Shown here one piece after another: positions 10,791 to 23,534 of a stretch of DNA of 64,000 nucleotides. The first letter of the stretch is position 1, and every line of letters starts with the position of its first letter. Under the pieces are notes generated by a model. The model did no database searches and had not been told where the DNA came from. It worked only from the letters and a program-made list of their open reading frames with translations. The position numbers were made by a program, and so were the translations under genes. Source of the stretch: Escallonia rubra (taxonomy: Eukaryota > Streptophyta > Magnoliopsida > Escalloniales > Escalloniaceae); contig JAVXUO010003150.1 in assembly GCA_033065855.1 (NCBI GenBank), positions 1 through 64,000 of the forward strand. Reading direction: 5' to 3'.

Positions 10791-13700
10791 TTTTTACAGA
10801 ATAAATACTCTCACACGTCTTGGTGCACCAAATTTGAGTTTGTTGATGGGGATTAGTATGATAATTCTGTTTGATCACAAATCCAGTGCCTGGGGAAAAA
10901 TAAAGAACAAGCCGATCGAGTAGGTGAGATTGAAGGGCAAAGCCATGTGGCCTTAAGTGACCTCCCTAGGGCTAGTATCCCCATTGCTCGATCTTCCTAC
11001 AGCGACCCCCAAGTGACAACCATTTGCTTGAAAAGGGCCATTTATTTCCAGACTGTGACCTCCATACCTAAACCGAAATAGAAACCCTCAGACGTTCTTC
11101 CGGGCAGGACCACTGTATTAGTCCCAATAATGATCGTGATTAAGTTGATTAGTTGTCTCTTTAATGCCTCATTATAGTAGTACGTGTGCTCTAAAGATAT
11201 TTCAATACTTCATATTTCCACATGCTTGAGCTTACCGCCTGACCGAGAAACTTGACCTAATTTCATCGTCTTAGCGTGTCCTTGGATCTTTTTTTTTTTC
11301 TTTCAAAAATGACATTTTTTGTGGTTTTATGAAAATTGAAAAATGTACACCATTTGCGTTGTTTTCGCTCCAAATGCTTTTTCTGCAACACATCATCATG
11401 TCTTTTTCGAGTCTTTTAGAACGTTTGCCGACAAAAATTGAATGGAGATGGCTAGCTAAAGGTGGAGCAAAAATATTCGTTCTTGTCAATTCACCCGAAA
11501 ACTGACATATGTGGTCTTTCGGAAAGGCCGGAGGTTAGTCCTTTGTCTTGACTTTAATATTTGGGACGATCGCCATGCGTGGGCAAGAAAAGATGAAAAT
11601 ACTTCCTTAAACGTTCTATACATGTTCAGGAATTTGGTGGAGATTGTGAGTGAGATGGACGAGGAAGGTGGGTTTGTGGGTGAGAGAAATGAGGGACTTA
11701 TTATTGTTTGACTTTAATTCGCTTTAGTGACGAGATGATTAAAAATTATAAATCATGAATGAAATGAAAAGTTCACAAAGAGTTTCACGGTAAAGGTGCT
11801 TTCGCTTAAAGATAAAGATTATAAATGAAAACTCCTTAATATGCTTATTAAATATGATATGCTGCAGTGATAGGCAATCTTCTCCCATAGCCTACATAGT
11901 TGGTGGAATATATACCAATCTCAAATAAAAATTAAAAAAAAAATATCCTTATCTTGGACTTTGGTAAACAGTACAAGAGAGGTCAAAATTTCTTGTGCTC
12001 TGGATTAAGGGTGACTCTACTTTTGAGTAGAGACAATCAGAATCAGGGTTTATGGAGGGTCAAAAATGGGGGATTGCTACCAATGCTTAGTCAAACCTAA
12101 CTGATCGACTTCAAATGAACAAGTCAATAAACAAATTAAAACTACCCACATGAAAATCACAAGGAAAAAAAAAATTAAACGAGAGGAATGAAACTGAGTT
12201 GAAGTGATGATCTCCATGTACAACCACATAAGAAGACTAGCGATGGATCTCGAGAAGGCGAAGTTGACGCCACACAAAGAATTTTGAAGCTGCTCCTTAT
12301 GCTTATGTTTTGCGTCAAATGCTGTAATTTGCCTCATATGTAACATCACCTGCATCAAAAAGCCGAGATGGACATGTAATCTCGTTTTCAAGTATTAACA
12401 ATATTTTTCAATCATACATAAGACGTAGTTTGGCGTACTTTCAGATACGTCCCGCCTGGAATTTGTTGTAGACAGACAATATTAAATGCAACAACAGATG
12501 GACAAGAAGTTCTTGTATGCCTCAACTAGAAATCACAACTTGCAGTGGGATTCAGAAAATCTGAGTGTTAAATGTTTCTTCACAAGCAAGGGACTTTCCA
12601 GTGTGCAAGGGAGAGGGTGGTTGACGACGATATTTACCTTATTTTCTGGGCTGTCGGCAAAATCTTGGACTCGGGCTTGCAGTTCCAAGTTATTTTGACC
12701 AGGCCATTAACACAAAACTTGACAGATTAGTTAAAAGGAGCAATAAATTCAGCACACATTCGGTTTGCAAAGAGACGAGAGCAGGTGGCTTGGAATTTGT
12801 TAGAGGTAAATCACCAGTCTTGAGCCTAGCTAGCTAGCCGGAGCTCTTGACTGTATGGCTTATGGTGTGCTGCGTGGCTTAACTATGGATGTGTCAATAG
12901 GCTAATCCACATCTTTGCCTAAGCGTATTGGTTTTGCCATATGAATTGACGACCTTAGCAAAAGGGGTCGCCTTATTTTAAGCTTGCTTCTTAATATGCT
13001 TGTGGCCAAGTTTAATTACTTTCTGAACACGTAGCTACATCGAATTTTCTCTTTTTTTTAATTGGTGGATGGGGGTAATTACATCTAGTAAGAATATTTC
13101 TGGCAATTAATTAAGCAGTTATTTCGAGCAAAAATTTTCCATCTCTTCCGGTGTGGGGGAAGTGGTGAGGTTGGCAAATGATTGTGGCGGTGGCGGGTGG
13201 AGCTGATGTTTGTGCCTGCGGGGGCACAATCATGGTAGTGGTGGCGTGGTGGCCATGAAGGTGTAAACAGAGGTAGAGGTTGTGGTTGTGGCTACCCCAT
13301 CAAGGTGGTGATATTCATTTACATGATATTATCTTTAAATAAATTTTGGTCATTTTCTTAAAATTTTGTGATAAGTAATTTCTCTCCGATTTAAAATTTC
13401 GGTCTACTTTAAACGGGTATTAATTCCTTAAGCATTAAATGGGCGAGTTTTACCAAAATGTACTTATTAAAAATTATTGAAGTGTTGAAACGAACCCTTA
13501 TTATTATTATTTCTCTTGTGGTTGAAGTTGACCTTCTCATTACATATCTCGATATAAATGCACGCATATATATGGAGCTTTTTTGTTAACCAAAGAAAAA
13601 AAGAGTAGAGTATGAAATTATGAAAAATATATATATACCTTAGCAAGGTGCGAGTGCCAATACTATAGCTATCAGAACCGGATTGAACATTGACCAATAT

Positions 13701-15802
13701 TAAGTTTAACGATTACTATTATGACAAAATTTTTTGGGTCTTTCATTTTCTAAACCCAAAGCTAGTAAATAATGACTAACATGAGAAAACTAGTCTAAAT
13801 CCAAAGAGTTAATATCATTACTTGCTTTGTTGTTTATTTACAAAGATGTGTGGTTTGTCAAGTGGCAAGTTGGACATCGGTTCAATCCTTAAGTTGGACA
13901 TTTCAGGTTCAATCCCTAGTGCCAACAATTCTATTATATTGAGTACTCTTTACAAATGTAAATGTATCCATGGGTATTAACCAGGTTTCCAATCAAGTCG
14001 GTCTGGTCCAGTTCTGATAAGTGTGGCCAATATCGAGCTTTTTATATTAAGAGTCACCACTAATTTCATTATTAATGGAGGAATAAGGAAAACCAAAAGC
14101 ATTCACATCCGTAAGCTAAAGAAAGCTGGGTTGGGATATTAGTTACTCTCTCGCTCTACCACATTGTAGGTCTAACTTGATTTCTACTTGATTTGTATGA
14201 TCTTATTTTATGTGTTTGTTAATGAAACAAATCGTATTTAGTGCACATGATGGTTTCTAAATCAAGATTACTTGATTTGTCTACGTACATATTGAGCTAA
14301 TGCGATATGAGAAGTTGAGTTCGACACGACTCCCGTTATTTCAAGCATGTGGATTAGATACGATGCATGAAGGATCGCGTTATTGTGATACATACCATGA
14401 TTATGATACGACTAAAAAAACCTATGCTAAAACGAATAATTAGGACATAGAAAAAGCCACATCAAAATTGAGTAATCATGTAAATTAAATTAACGTTATA
14501 TGTCAAATATAATCTAGATGCACTCTAAAATGTCAGAAACATACCTTTGCTCGTCGCTTCTCCATGCACGCAGGTCCATATTGAAGATCGAGCGCTGATG
14601 ATTTTGGAGTAAAATATGTGGAGATTCGACCCTTAAGACTTCTTCCTGATATGAGGGGTATGGTGTTTAGTACATAGCATCACCAAAATATATATATATT
14701 TCGATTAGCCAAAAATGGACGGTGAAAATTGAGTTTTTCAAAAGACGCATAAGATATATTTACGTTCATCAACTTTAAGTTTAAATCACATTCCAAAGCT
14801 AACCCCGAGGAAATATGAAAATAAAGGGTGAACATTTGTGCAGCACTCGGTAATGTGTACAGAGGATAATTGTCTTTAAGGTTTCTATGAGTAACAAGTA
14901 ATTGAATTCGAACATATGGAGTATGATTTCGCGCTTGAGGGTCTATCGAACACAACAGGCAACATCAAACGCATATTTTGGCCGACAAATTAATTATGCA
15001 AATGAAATTGCTCCCATTTACTATCCCTAGCTCTTTTTTCCCCTTTTTCTCATGAATTTGCTACCCTCGTGTTTGACAATAAAATTTTACAATTCTCCAT
15101 ATTTGGTTAATACTATTTAACTTCTTCGCAATGAATTGGAGCTCTGCATCTCCAATGCATGCAATCAATTCACAGTACTCATGTCAACTAACAACACTGT
15201 TTGTATTAAAAGGGGTAGTATGCGCTCCATCCTCGTGTTACTGGCCATGCATGATACGGTCTATGTACAACATTATAACTGCATTCAGTCACGGAAATGC
15301 ACAGAGACCATTGCCTCAAAATTAATTCAGACGAAATTCATCGAATTATTCAATTTTTTGTTTAAATGAATCCTTCTACATCTATCTATAAATTGGTGCA
15401 ATGGTTTTCTCGGGCCTGTCGTAGACTGATTTGTAAATTAACATTCTCCCAACAAAAAGGGGGGGGGGGGGGAGTTGAGAAATTTTCAAGCGAACAATCT
15501 CATCCCTCTTTATTTTTTCGTTTCTGATCCTTTGTTTGCTTTCGAATGCGACCCAAGTGAGTCTTACTTAACTAGAAGAAGAATTTTCTTCAACCAATAT
15601 GCCTTTATCTGCGTGGATCGCAGATAAACGGGTTCAAATCCTATTGAACGCGAAAAACTTTTAGCTCGTACCTAAACCGGTGGGTCACTTCTTCTCAAGT
15701 GATTCAATGTGAAAAATTGTTTAGGGGTAAGCTTAGCCAGGCTAAAAGGGACTAAGCCGAAGGCTGAAGCCATAATGGCTCCAAAAGGTCGGCATCCAAA
15801 AA
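10791..15802. other. 5-kb gene-poor region, nothing coding recognised
   Basis: Both strands hold only short frames without recognisable domains, including 12077-12391 minus, 12486-12698 plus and 14680-14955 minus. A GT/GGTGG-rich patch lies at about 13140-13310. Around 13870-13920 two GGTTCAATCC words resemble a Pol III B box, possibly a SINE trace. The right end grades into the GPAT6 promoter. Confidence 0.35.
15459..15472. repeat. Poly-G tract (14 G)
   Basis: Homopolymer of 14 G in the GPAT6 upstream region, one of seven long C/G homopolymers in the window. Confidence 0.9.
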
Positions 15803-15810
15803 CTATAAAA
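15803..15810 (+). promoter_or_regulatory. Candidate TATA box of GPAT6
   Basis: CTATAAAA on the plus strand, about 310 bp upstream of the GPAT6 ATG. It would imply a 5' UTR of about 280 nt, which is CT/CA-rich (15900-16110), as is common in plant leaders. Other start sites cannot be excluded. Confidence 0.35.
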
Positions 15811-16116
15811 GTAGGCTAATTGAATGTAATGGTAGGCTTTGCTATCGACTTTCACCTACTTGGAACCTCTTTCCACAACTGCCCTAATTTAACCTTCAAA
15901 CTAAGCTTTCTAACACAAATCTCTCTCCCTCTCTCGCTCTCACTCTCAGCCACATATTGCTTTCATGCTAATAACAACTTGGCCATCTTTCTCCATCTCT
16001 TTTTAAACCCCTCTCCTCTTCTCTTGTCTTCATAGCATAACACACACCTCCCTCACACAAACCAAAACACTCATAACCACCCCTTCTCTTTTACACACAC
16101 ACACACAAGCAGACAA

Positions 16117-19006
16117 ATGGGTGCTCATCGGCATTTTGAGCCAATCTCCAAATGTAGAATCGAGGGAAGAGCAAACCAGACGGTGGCAGCGGACCTAGAT
16201 GGCACGCTTCTCGTGTCAAGAAGCGCTTTCCCTTACTTCTTGCTCGTCGCATTGGAAGCTGGCAGCCTTGTGAGGGCACTACTCCTCTTAGCATCGGTTC
16301 CGTTCGTGTATTTCGTATACCTTTTTGTTTCGGAGTCTCTGGCCATCGAGACCTTCATATTCATTTCCTTTGCGGGGTTGAGAATCAGAGACATTGAGCT
16401 CGCTTCAAACTCCGTCTTGCCGAAGTTTTACGCTGAAGATGTTCACCCCCAGACTTGGAAAGTGTTCAATTCTTTTGGCAAGAGGTACATAATCACTGCA
16501 AACCCTAGAATCATGGTGGAGCATTTTGTCAAGAACTTTCTAGGGGCTGATAAGGTCCTTGGGACGGAATTGGAAGTTTCTAAATCTGGACGAGCAACCG
16601 GGTTTGTTAAGAAACCGGGTGTTCTGGTTGGTGAAAACAAGAAGGCCGCCATCGTGAAGGAGTTTGGCACCAACTTGCCCGATTTAGGCTTGGGAGATAG
16701 AGAGACAGACCATGACTTCATGTCAATATGCAAGGTTCATTCTCTTAACCATCTTTTTCTTCTTCTAATTTCATTACATTTTTGTTGTCATGCTAGAAAT
16801 GGTATTGCCCATACTTGCCTGATGTACTTTGTTGTGAAGATTTCTTCATCCCCGGTGGTAACCAAAAAAAATTTCGTTTCGCTAATATATCGTTTCCGAT
16901 CCTTGCCTCCTAACATCAACCAAAATCTTAGTTTTATTCTTCAGAAATACTCCGTATAAATTCCGATAAGATAATGGTGTTGTAGCATTGTTACACTGTT
17001 CAAATCTCACATCGACTATATATGAAGATTGAGTTTGCTTCGTATCTAGTCTACGTCTGGAACATACTTTTAAATTGAATATCAAGTTTTAATAGTTTCA
17101 ACTACCGCATGTTTCAAGCTTTAAGTATCGTACTCATTTTTGAAAACATTCCTTTCTTTCTCTTTGAGAGATATTTCCCTCTGTTCATGAAGATCATACC
17201 GCGTCAAATATTGATAATTAAGCTCTTAGCTGCATGTACGCACAACAGGTGAAAAACCATCTCATCTTTGGTGTACTTTTTGGTAAGGTTGGTGAGGGCT
17301 TTTATGGGCATAATGCTTTATTCATGATCCTCCTATCACACCACTCTCTCTCACTTCACCCCGCTGTATTAAATTGGTAGAAGATTTGAGTTCTGCCATC
17401 TGTCTCCTTTCGGAGCCTTTTCTGCTCGATCACCTCTTTTGGCATCCTCTAATTTCGACTTTATCTTCTAAGTATTGTTAAACTCCCTACTTCAGGAAAA
17501 GTACAAGCAACATTCACTTTCACATGGGAGGACACTGCATAGTTAGATGCACAGCATGCACCTTTCATGTCCAACTACTTTCTCCTTCAATCTCAGCTTT
17601 GGATTATGTGTGTACCCTCGTGAAAGAAATATGAAAGGCTATCAAATCACTCTGTCTCTCTCTCTCATGCAAAAGTTACTTCCACACTTTTTATCATTTT
17701 TCTCCTTTTGGGAGTGATGTTCCAGAAGTACAAACTGAAAGTAAGATCTCATCCATTTTTTAAATGGAGGAACTTAGTCCTCCTTTTACCCTAGAATGCG
17801 ATATATAGAGTAATATCATTTGTTCCTCTCGTCCCAGCATTTTTATTGACATCAAAATAGCCCGTGCATACTTAACCGAAGTGCAAAAGGAAATTATAAC
17901 AACACATAAATACATCTAATCTCATAGAAAACCAGTAAAATGACAGCGTTGAAAGCTTAAGCTAAGTTGTCATTGTGATGTGACAGTCCACGATGTTGAT
18001 GTGGACGGCCTAAATCTGCTGTTTTTTGTTAAGAAGTCGTTATCCGACCACCGCAACATTCTCTAGAGGACAAGAACAAAGTGCGATTTTCATACCAGCA
18101 TGCTTGTAATAGTTACTTATTGATTTTATGATGCAGGAAGGTTACATGGTGCCAGGAACAAAGTGCGAGCCACTGCCGCGAAACAAGCTTCTGAGCCCGG
18201 TCATTTTTCATGAAGGCCGGTTGGTTCAAAGACCTTCGCCTCTTGTCGCTCTCTTAACCTTCTTATGGATGCCAATAGGTATTGTCCTCTCCATCCTTAG
18301 GGTTTACCTGAATATTCCCTTGCCGGAGAGAATTGTCCGGTACAACTATAAGATCCTCGGAATCAAACTCATTGTCAAGGGCACCCCTCCACCCCCACCA
18401 AAGAATGGCCAAAGCGGTGTCCTTTTCATATGCAACCACCGGACCGTCCTAGACCCCGTGGTCACCGCGGTTGCACTTGGAAGAAAAATAAGTTGTGTTA
18501 CTTATAGCATAAGTAAGTTCTCGGAGTTAATTTCTCCGATTAAAACCGTTGCGTTATCAAGAGAGAGAGAAAAAGATGCAGCACACATCAAGCAATTACT
18601 CGAGGAAGGGGACTTGGTAATATGCCCCGAGGGGACTACTTGTAGGGAGCCCTTTTTGTTAAGGTTCAGTGCATTGTTTGCCGAGCTAACCGATAGAATC
18701 GTGCCGGTCGCCATAAATACAAAGCAAAGCGTGTTCTATGGCACGACAGCGCGTGGCTACAAATTCTTGGACCCGTATTTCGTGTTCATGAACCCGAGGC
18801 CAACGTATGAGATCACATTCTTGAACCAACTTCCTCCTGAGCTCACTTGCAAAGCCGGAAAGTCCGCGATCGAAGTTGCAAATTACATTCAAAGGGTGAT
18901 GGCTGGGGCATTAGGGTTTGAGTGCACTAACTTGACTAGGAAGGACAAGTATGCCATGATGGCCGGAACCGACGGCCGTGTTCAAACAAAGAAGGAGAAG
19001 TCCTAA
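16117..19006 (+). CDS. GPAT6: Glycerol-3-phosphate 2-O-acyltransferase 6 (GPAT6)
   Basis: Two coding exons, 16117-16734 and 18137-19006, joined across a 1402-bp GT/AG intron in phase 0, give 495 residues (Arabidopsis GPAT6 has about 500). The protein transfers an acyl group, usually omega-oxidised C16/C18, to the sn-2 position of glycerol-3-phosphate at the ER and removes the phosphate, giving 2-monoacylglycerol for cutin. The N-terminal HAD-like phosphatase domain keeps DLDGT (D26, D28) and GDRETD (193-198), so it should be active, as in GPAT4/6/8 and unlike GPAT5/7. Hydrophobic segments follow D28. The acyltransferase domain has NHRTVLD (306-312, HX4D) and PEGTTCREP (370-378). The start [13 protein letters not shown] and the end KKEKS match GPAT6 rather than GPAT4/8. 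AATAAA lies at 19097-19102. All key residues are present. Confidence 0.95.
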
Positions 19007-19509
19007 GAAAGCAAGAACCACAAGAAAAAGAAGTTAAATCACTACTCGATTGCTATCGATTTTTTTCTTTCCAACTGTTTCAAACATTATTAGAACAATA
19101 AATTAAGTTGTGTGTGGTCGTGATGGTGATTGTACGACAACAACTTGATTTGTACCTTGCTATAAATTCTGAGTTTGGAAGAAGAGTCATTTGACAAACT
19201 TTTCGATAGTTAGTTGGTAATTGCAGTGGCTTATATATAATGCATGGCTCTCTTCATTAGAGCAAGTTAACTAATGAAGTCCTTTTCCACGCTTTTAATT
19301 CCTTTGCACGACAATAATACAACCCTGTCCCGTGCAGTAGTTGGGATTTTGACAATAAAACTGCCACGAAAGCTACTGAGTTTGGCTTCTTCATCCGTAA
19401 CATATCAGATTATCTAACTGTTGGCATACCCTTCGGCGAAAGATGACCGATTAGTTTTACAAGGTCTTGCATTCAACTCTTCCAACTTACAGCCGGTCGC
19501 AGGTGTATC

Positions 19510-20200
19510 GATATGGAGAACCTTGATCTACCTGTCCCCTAGATTTCTGTCTTTTCCATTGCACTCCTTGCATTTACGGCTATCTGAATGCACAGTCTGT
19601 AGTAGTGACCGCGTGCAGTTACATGAAGGCTGGTTCCAGTAAACACTAAAATAAAGAAGATGGTCCACCTGCAAAGGCAGTACTAAGAAGATAAATATAG
19701 CTGCTGTAGCCTTCAACAAAGTTGTTGTTGTTATTAAGTTACTGCTTATAAAAGGGAATGAAATATGTCAGAGGAAAGAATTTAACCCAAACTAATGCTC
19801 TGAAAACACATTATTGAGTAATTGCAATCTGCTCTAAAAGCCTAAACTTTTTTAAAAAATGGGCACAACATTGTTAATTTGTTATCATGCTTTGTTTTCA
19901 CTTCTTGCTTGTTAGTTACTAAAAAACTACTGTTCACAAACACTTCATTGACAAATAAGTTGTAAATTTAGCCCTTCTTAATAGTTAATTAACCAGGTCA
20001 CATTAAGTAGTTCCTAATAAGATGTCATCCTTAAGATTAACTAACAGAAGCTCGATCTCTAAACAAAATGTGTCGCCGTGGGCAAGCAATGTCTCGGCTC
20101 AAAAGTGACAGTTTTACTCTCCCTCAACTGATAGAAGCTCGACTCCTAAGTAAAAGCTGTCACCAGCGTGCAAACAACGTCTCGACCCGATCGCACATGT
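19510..20200. repeat. 691-bp tandem duplication, copy A
   Basis: Starts GATATGGAGAACCTTGATCT and is followed directly by copy B, which starts GATACGGAGAACCTTGATCT at 20201. Blocks such as CAAAGTTGTTGTTGTTA, AAGTAGTTCCTAATA and AAAAGTGACAGTTTTACTCT occur in the same order in both. No coding capacity was recognised. It lies about 0.5 kb downstream of GPAT6. Confidence 0.85.
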
Positions 20201-21895
20201 GATACGGAGAACCTTGATCTACCTGTCCCCTAGATTTCTGTCTTTTCCATTCGACTCCTTGCATTTACGGCTATCTGAGAGCACAATTTATAGCAGCGAC
20301 CGCGTGCAGTTACTTGAAGGCTGGTTCCAGTAAACACTAGAATAAAGAAGATGGTCCACCCGCAAAGGCAGTACTCAAGAAGATAAATAGCTGCTGTAGC
20401 CTTCAACAAAGTTGTTGTTGTTAAGTTACTGCTTATAAAAGCGAATGAATAATGTTAGAGGAAAGAATTGAACCTAAATTAGTACTCTGAAAACATATTA
20501 AGTAGCTGCAATCTGTTCTAAAAAGACTAAGGGGCCGTTTGACATAGGTTTTTTTTTGCTCTTTTTTGGCCCACTTTTAAAAGTTGGCAAAAGTCCAACA
20601 AAAGTGGAGTGTTTGGTTGGGTTTCCATTTTTAAAAAGGGTTCAAGAGATTATAAACTAAGCCCATTTTTAAAAAGAGCTCAAAGCCCTTTTCTCTGCCT
20701 CTTTTCACGCGGAGGCTGTTGGCACATTAATGAGGTCGCCCATTCGAGCCTCACTAGCAACAGAAATGCCATTTTTTTCGAGCTGGGTATAAAACCCACC
20801 TAGTGGGTTTCTTTTATCTCTCTCTTTCTTCTCTCTCTGTCCCCCTCCGTCCGAAAGCCCTAAATTAAAAACCTAATCGGAATTTGGCAAGCGATTGAGA
20901 GACGGCGACTGGTCGAGGCAACTGTTGGTGGACATGATTAGTGGCTGTTCGGCGATTGGCGGTGTTGGGCTGTCGTGACGGTGAAGAGAGGCGCGGGGGC
21001 TGGGCTGTCGTCATGGTGAAGAGAGGCATTGTGGCTGTGTTGCTGTGACGGCGAAGAGAGGCCCGACGGCTTGGCTGTCGTCACTTTCAGTTTGAGGTGC
21101 GACGGCGTGGATGACCGACGGCGGGTTTGGGTGGTTCACTGGCGGGACTGGGTCATTCTGTTTCTCATGTAATTGCCGTGGGTTTGTATCGCCGGTTGTA
21201 ATGTCCGCTGACGGCGGACAACGGTGGCCCGATCTGGGTGCCGACGGTGTGCCGGTGGTCAATCTACACTTGTTTAGAATTAAAATGAGCTAATGTTGGT
21301 TTAATAATGTTGGTTGTTATTCATTGTAATGTTGGAAAATTATGTTTAATTATTTGTAAGACACTAAGACATTGTAATATAGTTGCTTAATTACCTTTAA
21401 TAATGTTTAATTACGTAAAAATGTATATTAAAAAAAATAAACTCAAAGAGTTGTCCTGTCAAACGCTTGCTCTTTTTTGTTTTTTGAAAAAATAAACTCT
21501 GTCAAAAAGTCACCAGTTTTTTAAACTGGTAAAAAAAAAAAACCAGAACTCTTCTCTTATTTTTTAGAAAAAAAACTGAAAACTGACAGTGTTACCAAAC
21601 AGACCTTAAGCTGTTAAAGAATGAGCCCACATTATTATCATGCTTTATTTTCAGTTCTTGGTTGTTAGTTACTAAAAACTACTGTCGCCTACGCTTCATT
21701 GAGAAATAAGTTGTAAATTTAGTCATTGTTAGGTCATGTTAAGTAGTTCCTAATAGGATGTCTCATCCTTAAGATTAACTAACAAAATGTGCCGTGTCGC
21801 GGGCAAGCAGTATCTCGGCCCAAAAGTGACAGTTTTACTCTCGCTCAACTGAAGTTCGACTATTCCTAAGCAAAAGCTGCCACCGCGTGCCGAAG
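20201..21895. repeat. Tandem duplication, copy B, split by an inserted element
   Basis: The same sequence as copy A, but interrupted at 20531-21605. The left part (20201-20530) matches A to the CTCTAAAAGCCTAA point. The right part (from about 21606) resumes with AATGAGCCCACATTATTATC, matching A near 19860. The uninterrupted copy A therefore serves as the empty-site reference for the insertion. Confidence 0.8.
20531..21605. mobile_element. Non-autonomous TIR element (PIF/Harbinger- or hAT-like)
   Basis: The left end reads GGGGCCGTTTGACATA; the right end, read inward on the other strand, is GGTCTGTTTGGTAACA, so the ends are imperfect inverted repeats of the G(G)nCNGTTTGg type. It is flanked by TAA and TTA, suggesting a 3-bp TWA target as in PIF/Harbinger; an 8-bp hAT duplication is not seen. 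The interior is T-rich near the ends and unusually GC-rich in the middle (20860-21260), with repeated GTGAAGAGAGGC-type units. That could be captured host DNA. No transposase frame is present. Confidence 0.65.
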
Positions 21896-23469
21896 GTGGC
21901 AGCTCCAATTTTCCTTTAAAAAAAAAGTTTCGTAGCGGGGCCTCTCAACCCTCCACAATTACAAATGGTGTGAAATATGAGAAGTGAATGTATGCAACAA
22001 CCTCAAAGAATATTCCAGAAGCAAGTTAATGTGGGAACGGGCCATGATTTATTTCTTCTCTTCTTTAGGGGGGACTAGGTGTCTAACTAGGGTAGGGAGA
22101 GCCATGGTGGGGTTGTGTTGGGCTCCAGTTACCCGACTCGTTTGTGGGGGACGTGGGCTGGGCCCTTCTTCATTTATAAGGCCAGCTCACTCTCGGACTG
22201 GGACGTCCACTCAACCCAGACCCGACACTTATTATTATTACGCCCGTAACGCACGTGGTCCGACAGCCCATAATCGTTGTATACGATCCATACTTTTTGT
22301 TCTGTCCTCCTCAACAAGTACCATCTACAGTAAACACAGCAAATAAATCCTACTTTCTCCTCTCCTGCTGTACGTACGGCCTAGAAATCTGGAAGACCGT
22401 CTAGCTCTAAAGAACAAATTTAGGGAAGAAATTGAGAGGGCCTCCCCTTTCAGTCTTGAACACAGCAAAAAATAAACAACAGGCTGTTTCAGTGGACGGT
22501 AATCGACATGATTAATTTTTTCTTTTCTTTTTTGCATGGTTTGGGACCATCGGTGCTGACTCTCTCAGACCGTTGAATTAGAGAGGTTGATGGAATAAGA
22601 TGAGAGAGGTTAATAGAAACGAAGAGATAGTACTTTATACTCTGTAATATACTCAGCAGTTTTAGATGCTCGGGTCTATTGGTCACGGATTACCCAACAT
22701 CTTTTTCTTTAATATATATGTTCGAACTACCGAATAACCTGCAAAGCAACATTACCTATTTTGCTCAGGAAAAGAAAAACTACTTTATGTTGATACTAAT
22801 TTATGTCTCATAAGAAAGAGATGAAAATTTATGTTCCATTTGAGTCACGAGAGAATAAGACAAAAGCTCTAATAAATTGGGAATTCAGCAATTAGGTAAA
22901 AAATAAAATAAAAAGTATTGCTTCACGACTAACTTTAGGCAATAAATGCTCAACTACAAAGAGAAAACGAAAAAGAATATTAATAGAGTACATATAAAAA
23001 TGCTTAGACCTCAATGATTTTAACATTATTTTCTTTATGACTGTCCCTATTTATACCAGTAAGATCAACTTGCTAAATTATATATACCACTCAAAGGATT
23101 TAATGTAATTTTCAAAATAACTATAAAAAAACAAATAACAAACTTTTATTTTATCATCTTGTCCAATAATAGTCAAAAGTCTCTTTTTGTTTTAATTTTT
23201 CTGATTTCAAGATAAGTTGATGTTGCACCCCCCCTTGGAGAACACGTCCAATTTTGGAGGAATAAATAAAAAACTGGAACCAAAATGGACAGAGCTTAAT
23301 AAACTTCCAACAATGACCATTTTCCTTATAATTAAACCGCCTCGAGAGTATTATTATCGGTTTTGTAATGAAGAGAAGGGCACTTTCGTCATTTGATAAT
23401 AAATGCTTGCTAGATTATCGGGTTAATCCCGTCCATTTTCCCGTATCCTCAGCCGCCCTATCTACACCG
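21896..23469. other. Intergenic and upstream region of the BTB gene
   Basis: No gene recognised. A short GC-rich patch (22060-22240) contains a TTTATAAGG word that could be a core promoter, but no plausible coding region follows it. The last part is AT-rich upstream DNA of the BTB gene. Confidence 0.35.
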
Positions 23470-23502
23470 ATGGAGGACCGAAATTCCGGTGTTGCCCCTG
23501 AT

Positions 23503-23534
<32 letters not shown>

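Noticed and set aside
13870-13925. Possible SINE or tRNA around two GGTTCAATCC words
   Set aside because: No convincing A box, cloverleaf or tail; kept only as a remark.
15600-15660. Possible tRNA gene (GGGTTCAAATCC word near 15628)
   Set aside because: The surrounding sequence does not fold into a tRNA cloverleaf and lacks acceptor and D-arm pairing.
18128-18136. Exon 2 of GPAT6 read as a separate gene starting at 18128
   Set aside because: The first three codons are intron sequence before the ATGCAG acceptor; joined to exon 1 the protein is continuous through ICKEGYMVP.
23368-23469. Longer start for the BTB protein (ATG at 23368)
   Set aside because: The extra 34 residues are not typical of the family, while the ATG at 23470 gives the expected length with the BTB domain near the N-terminus.
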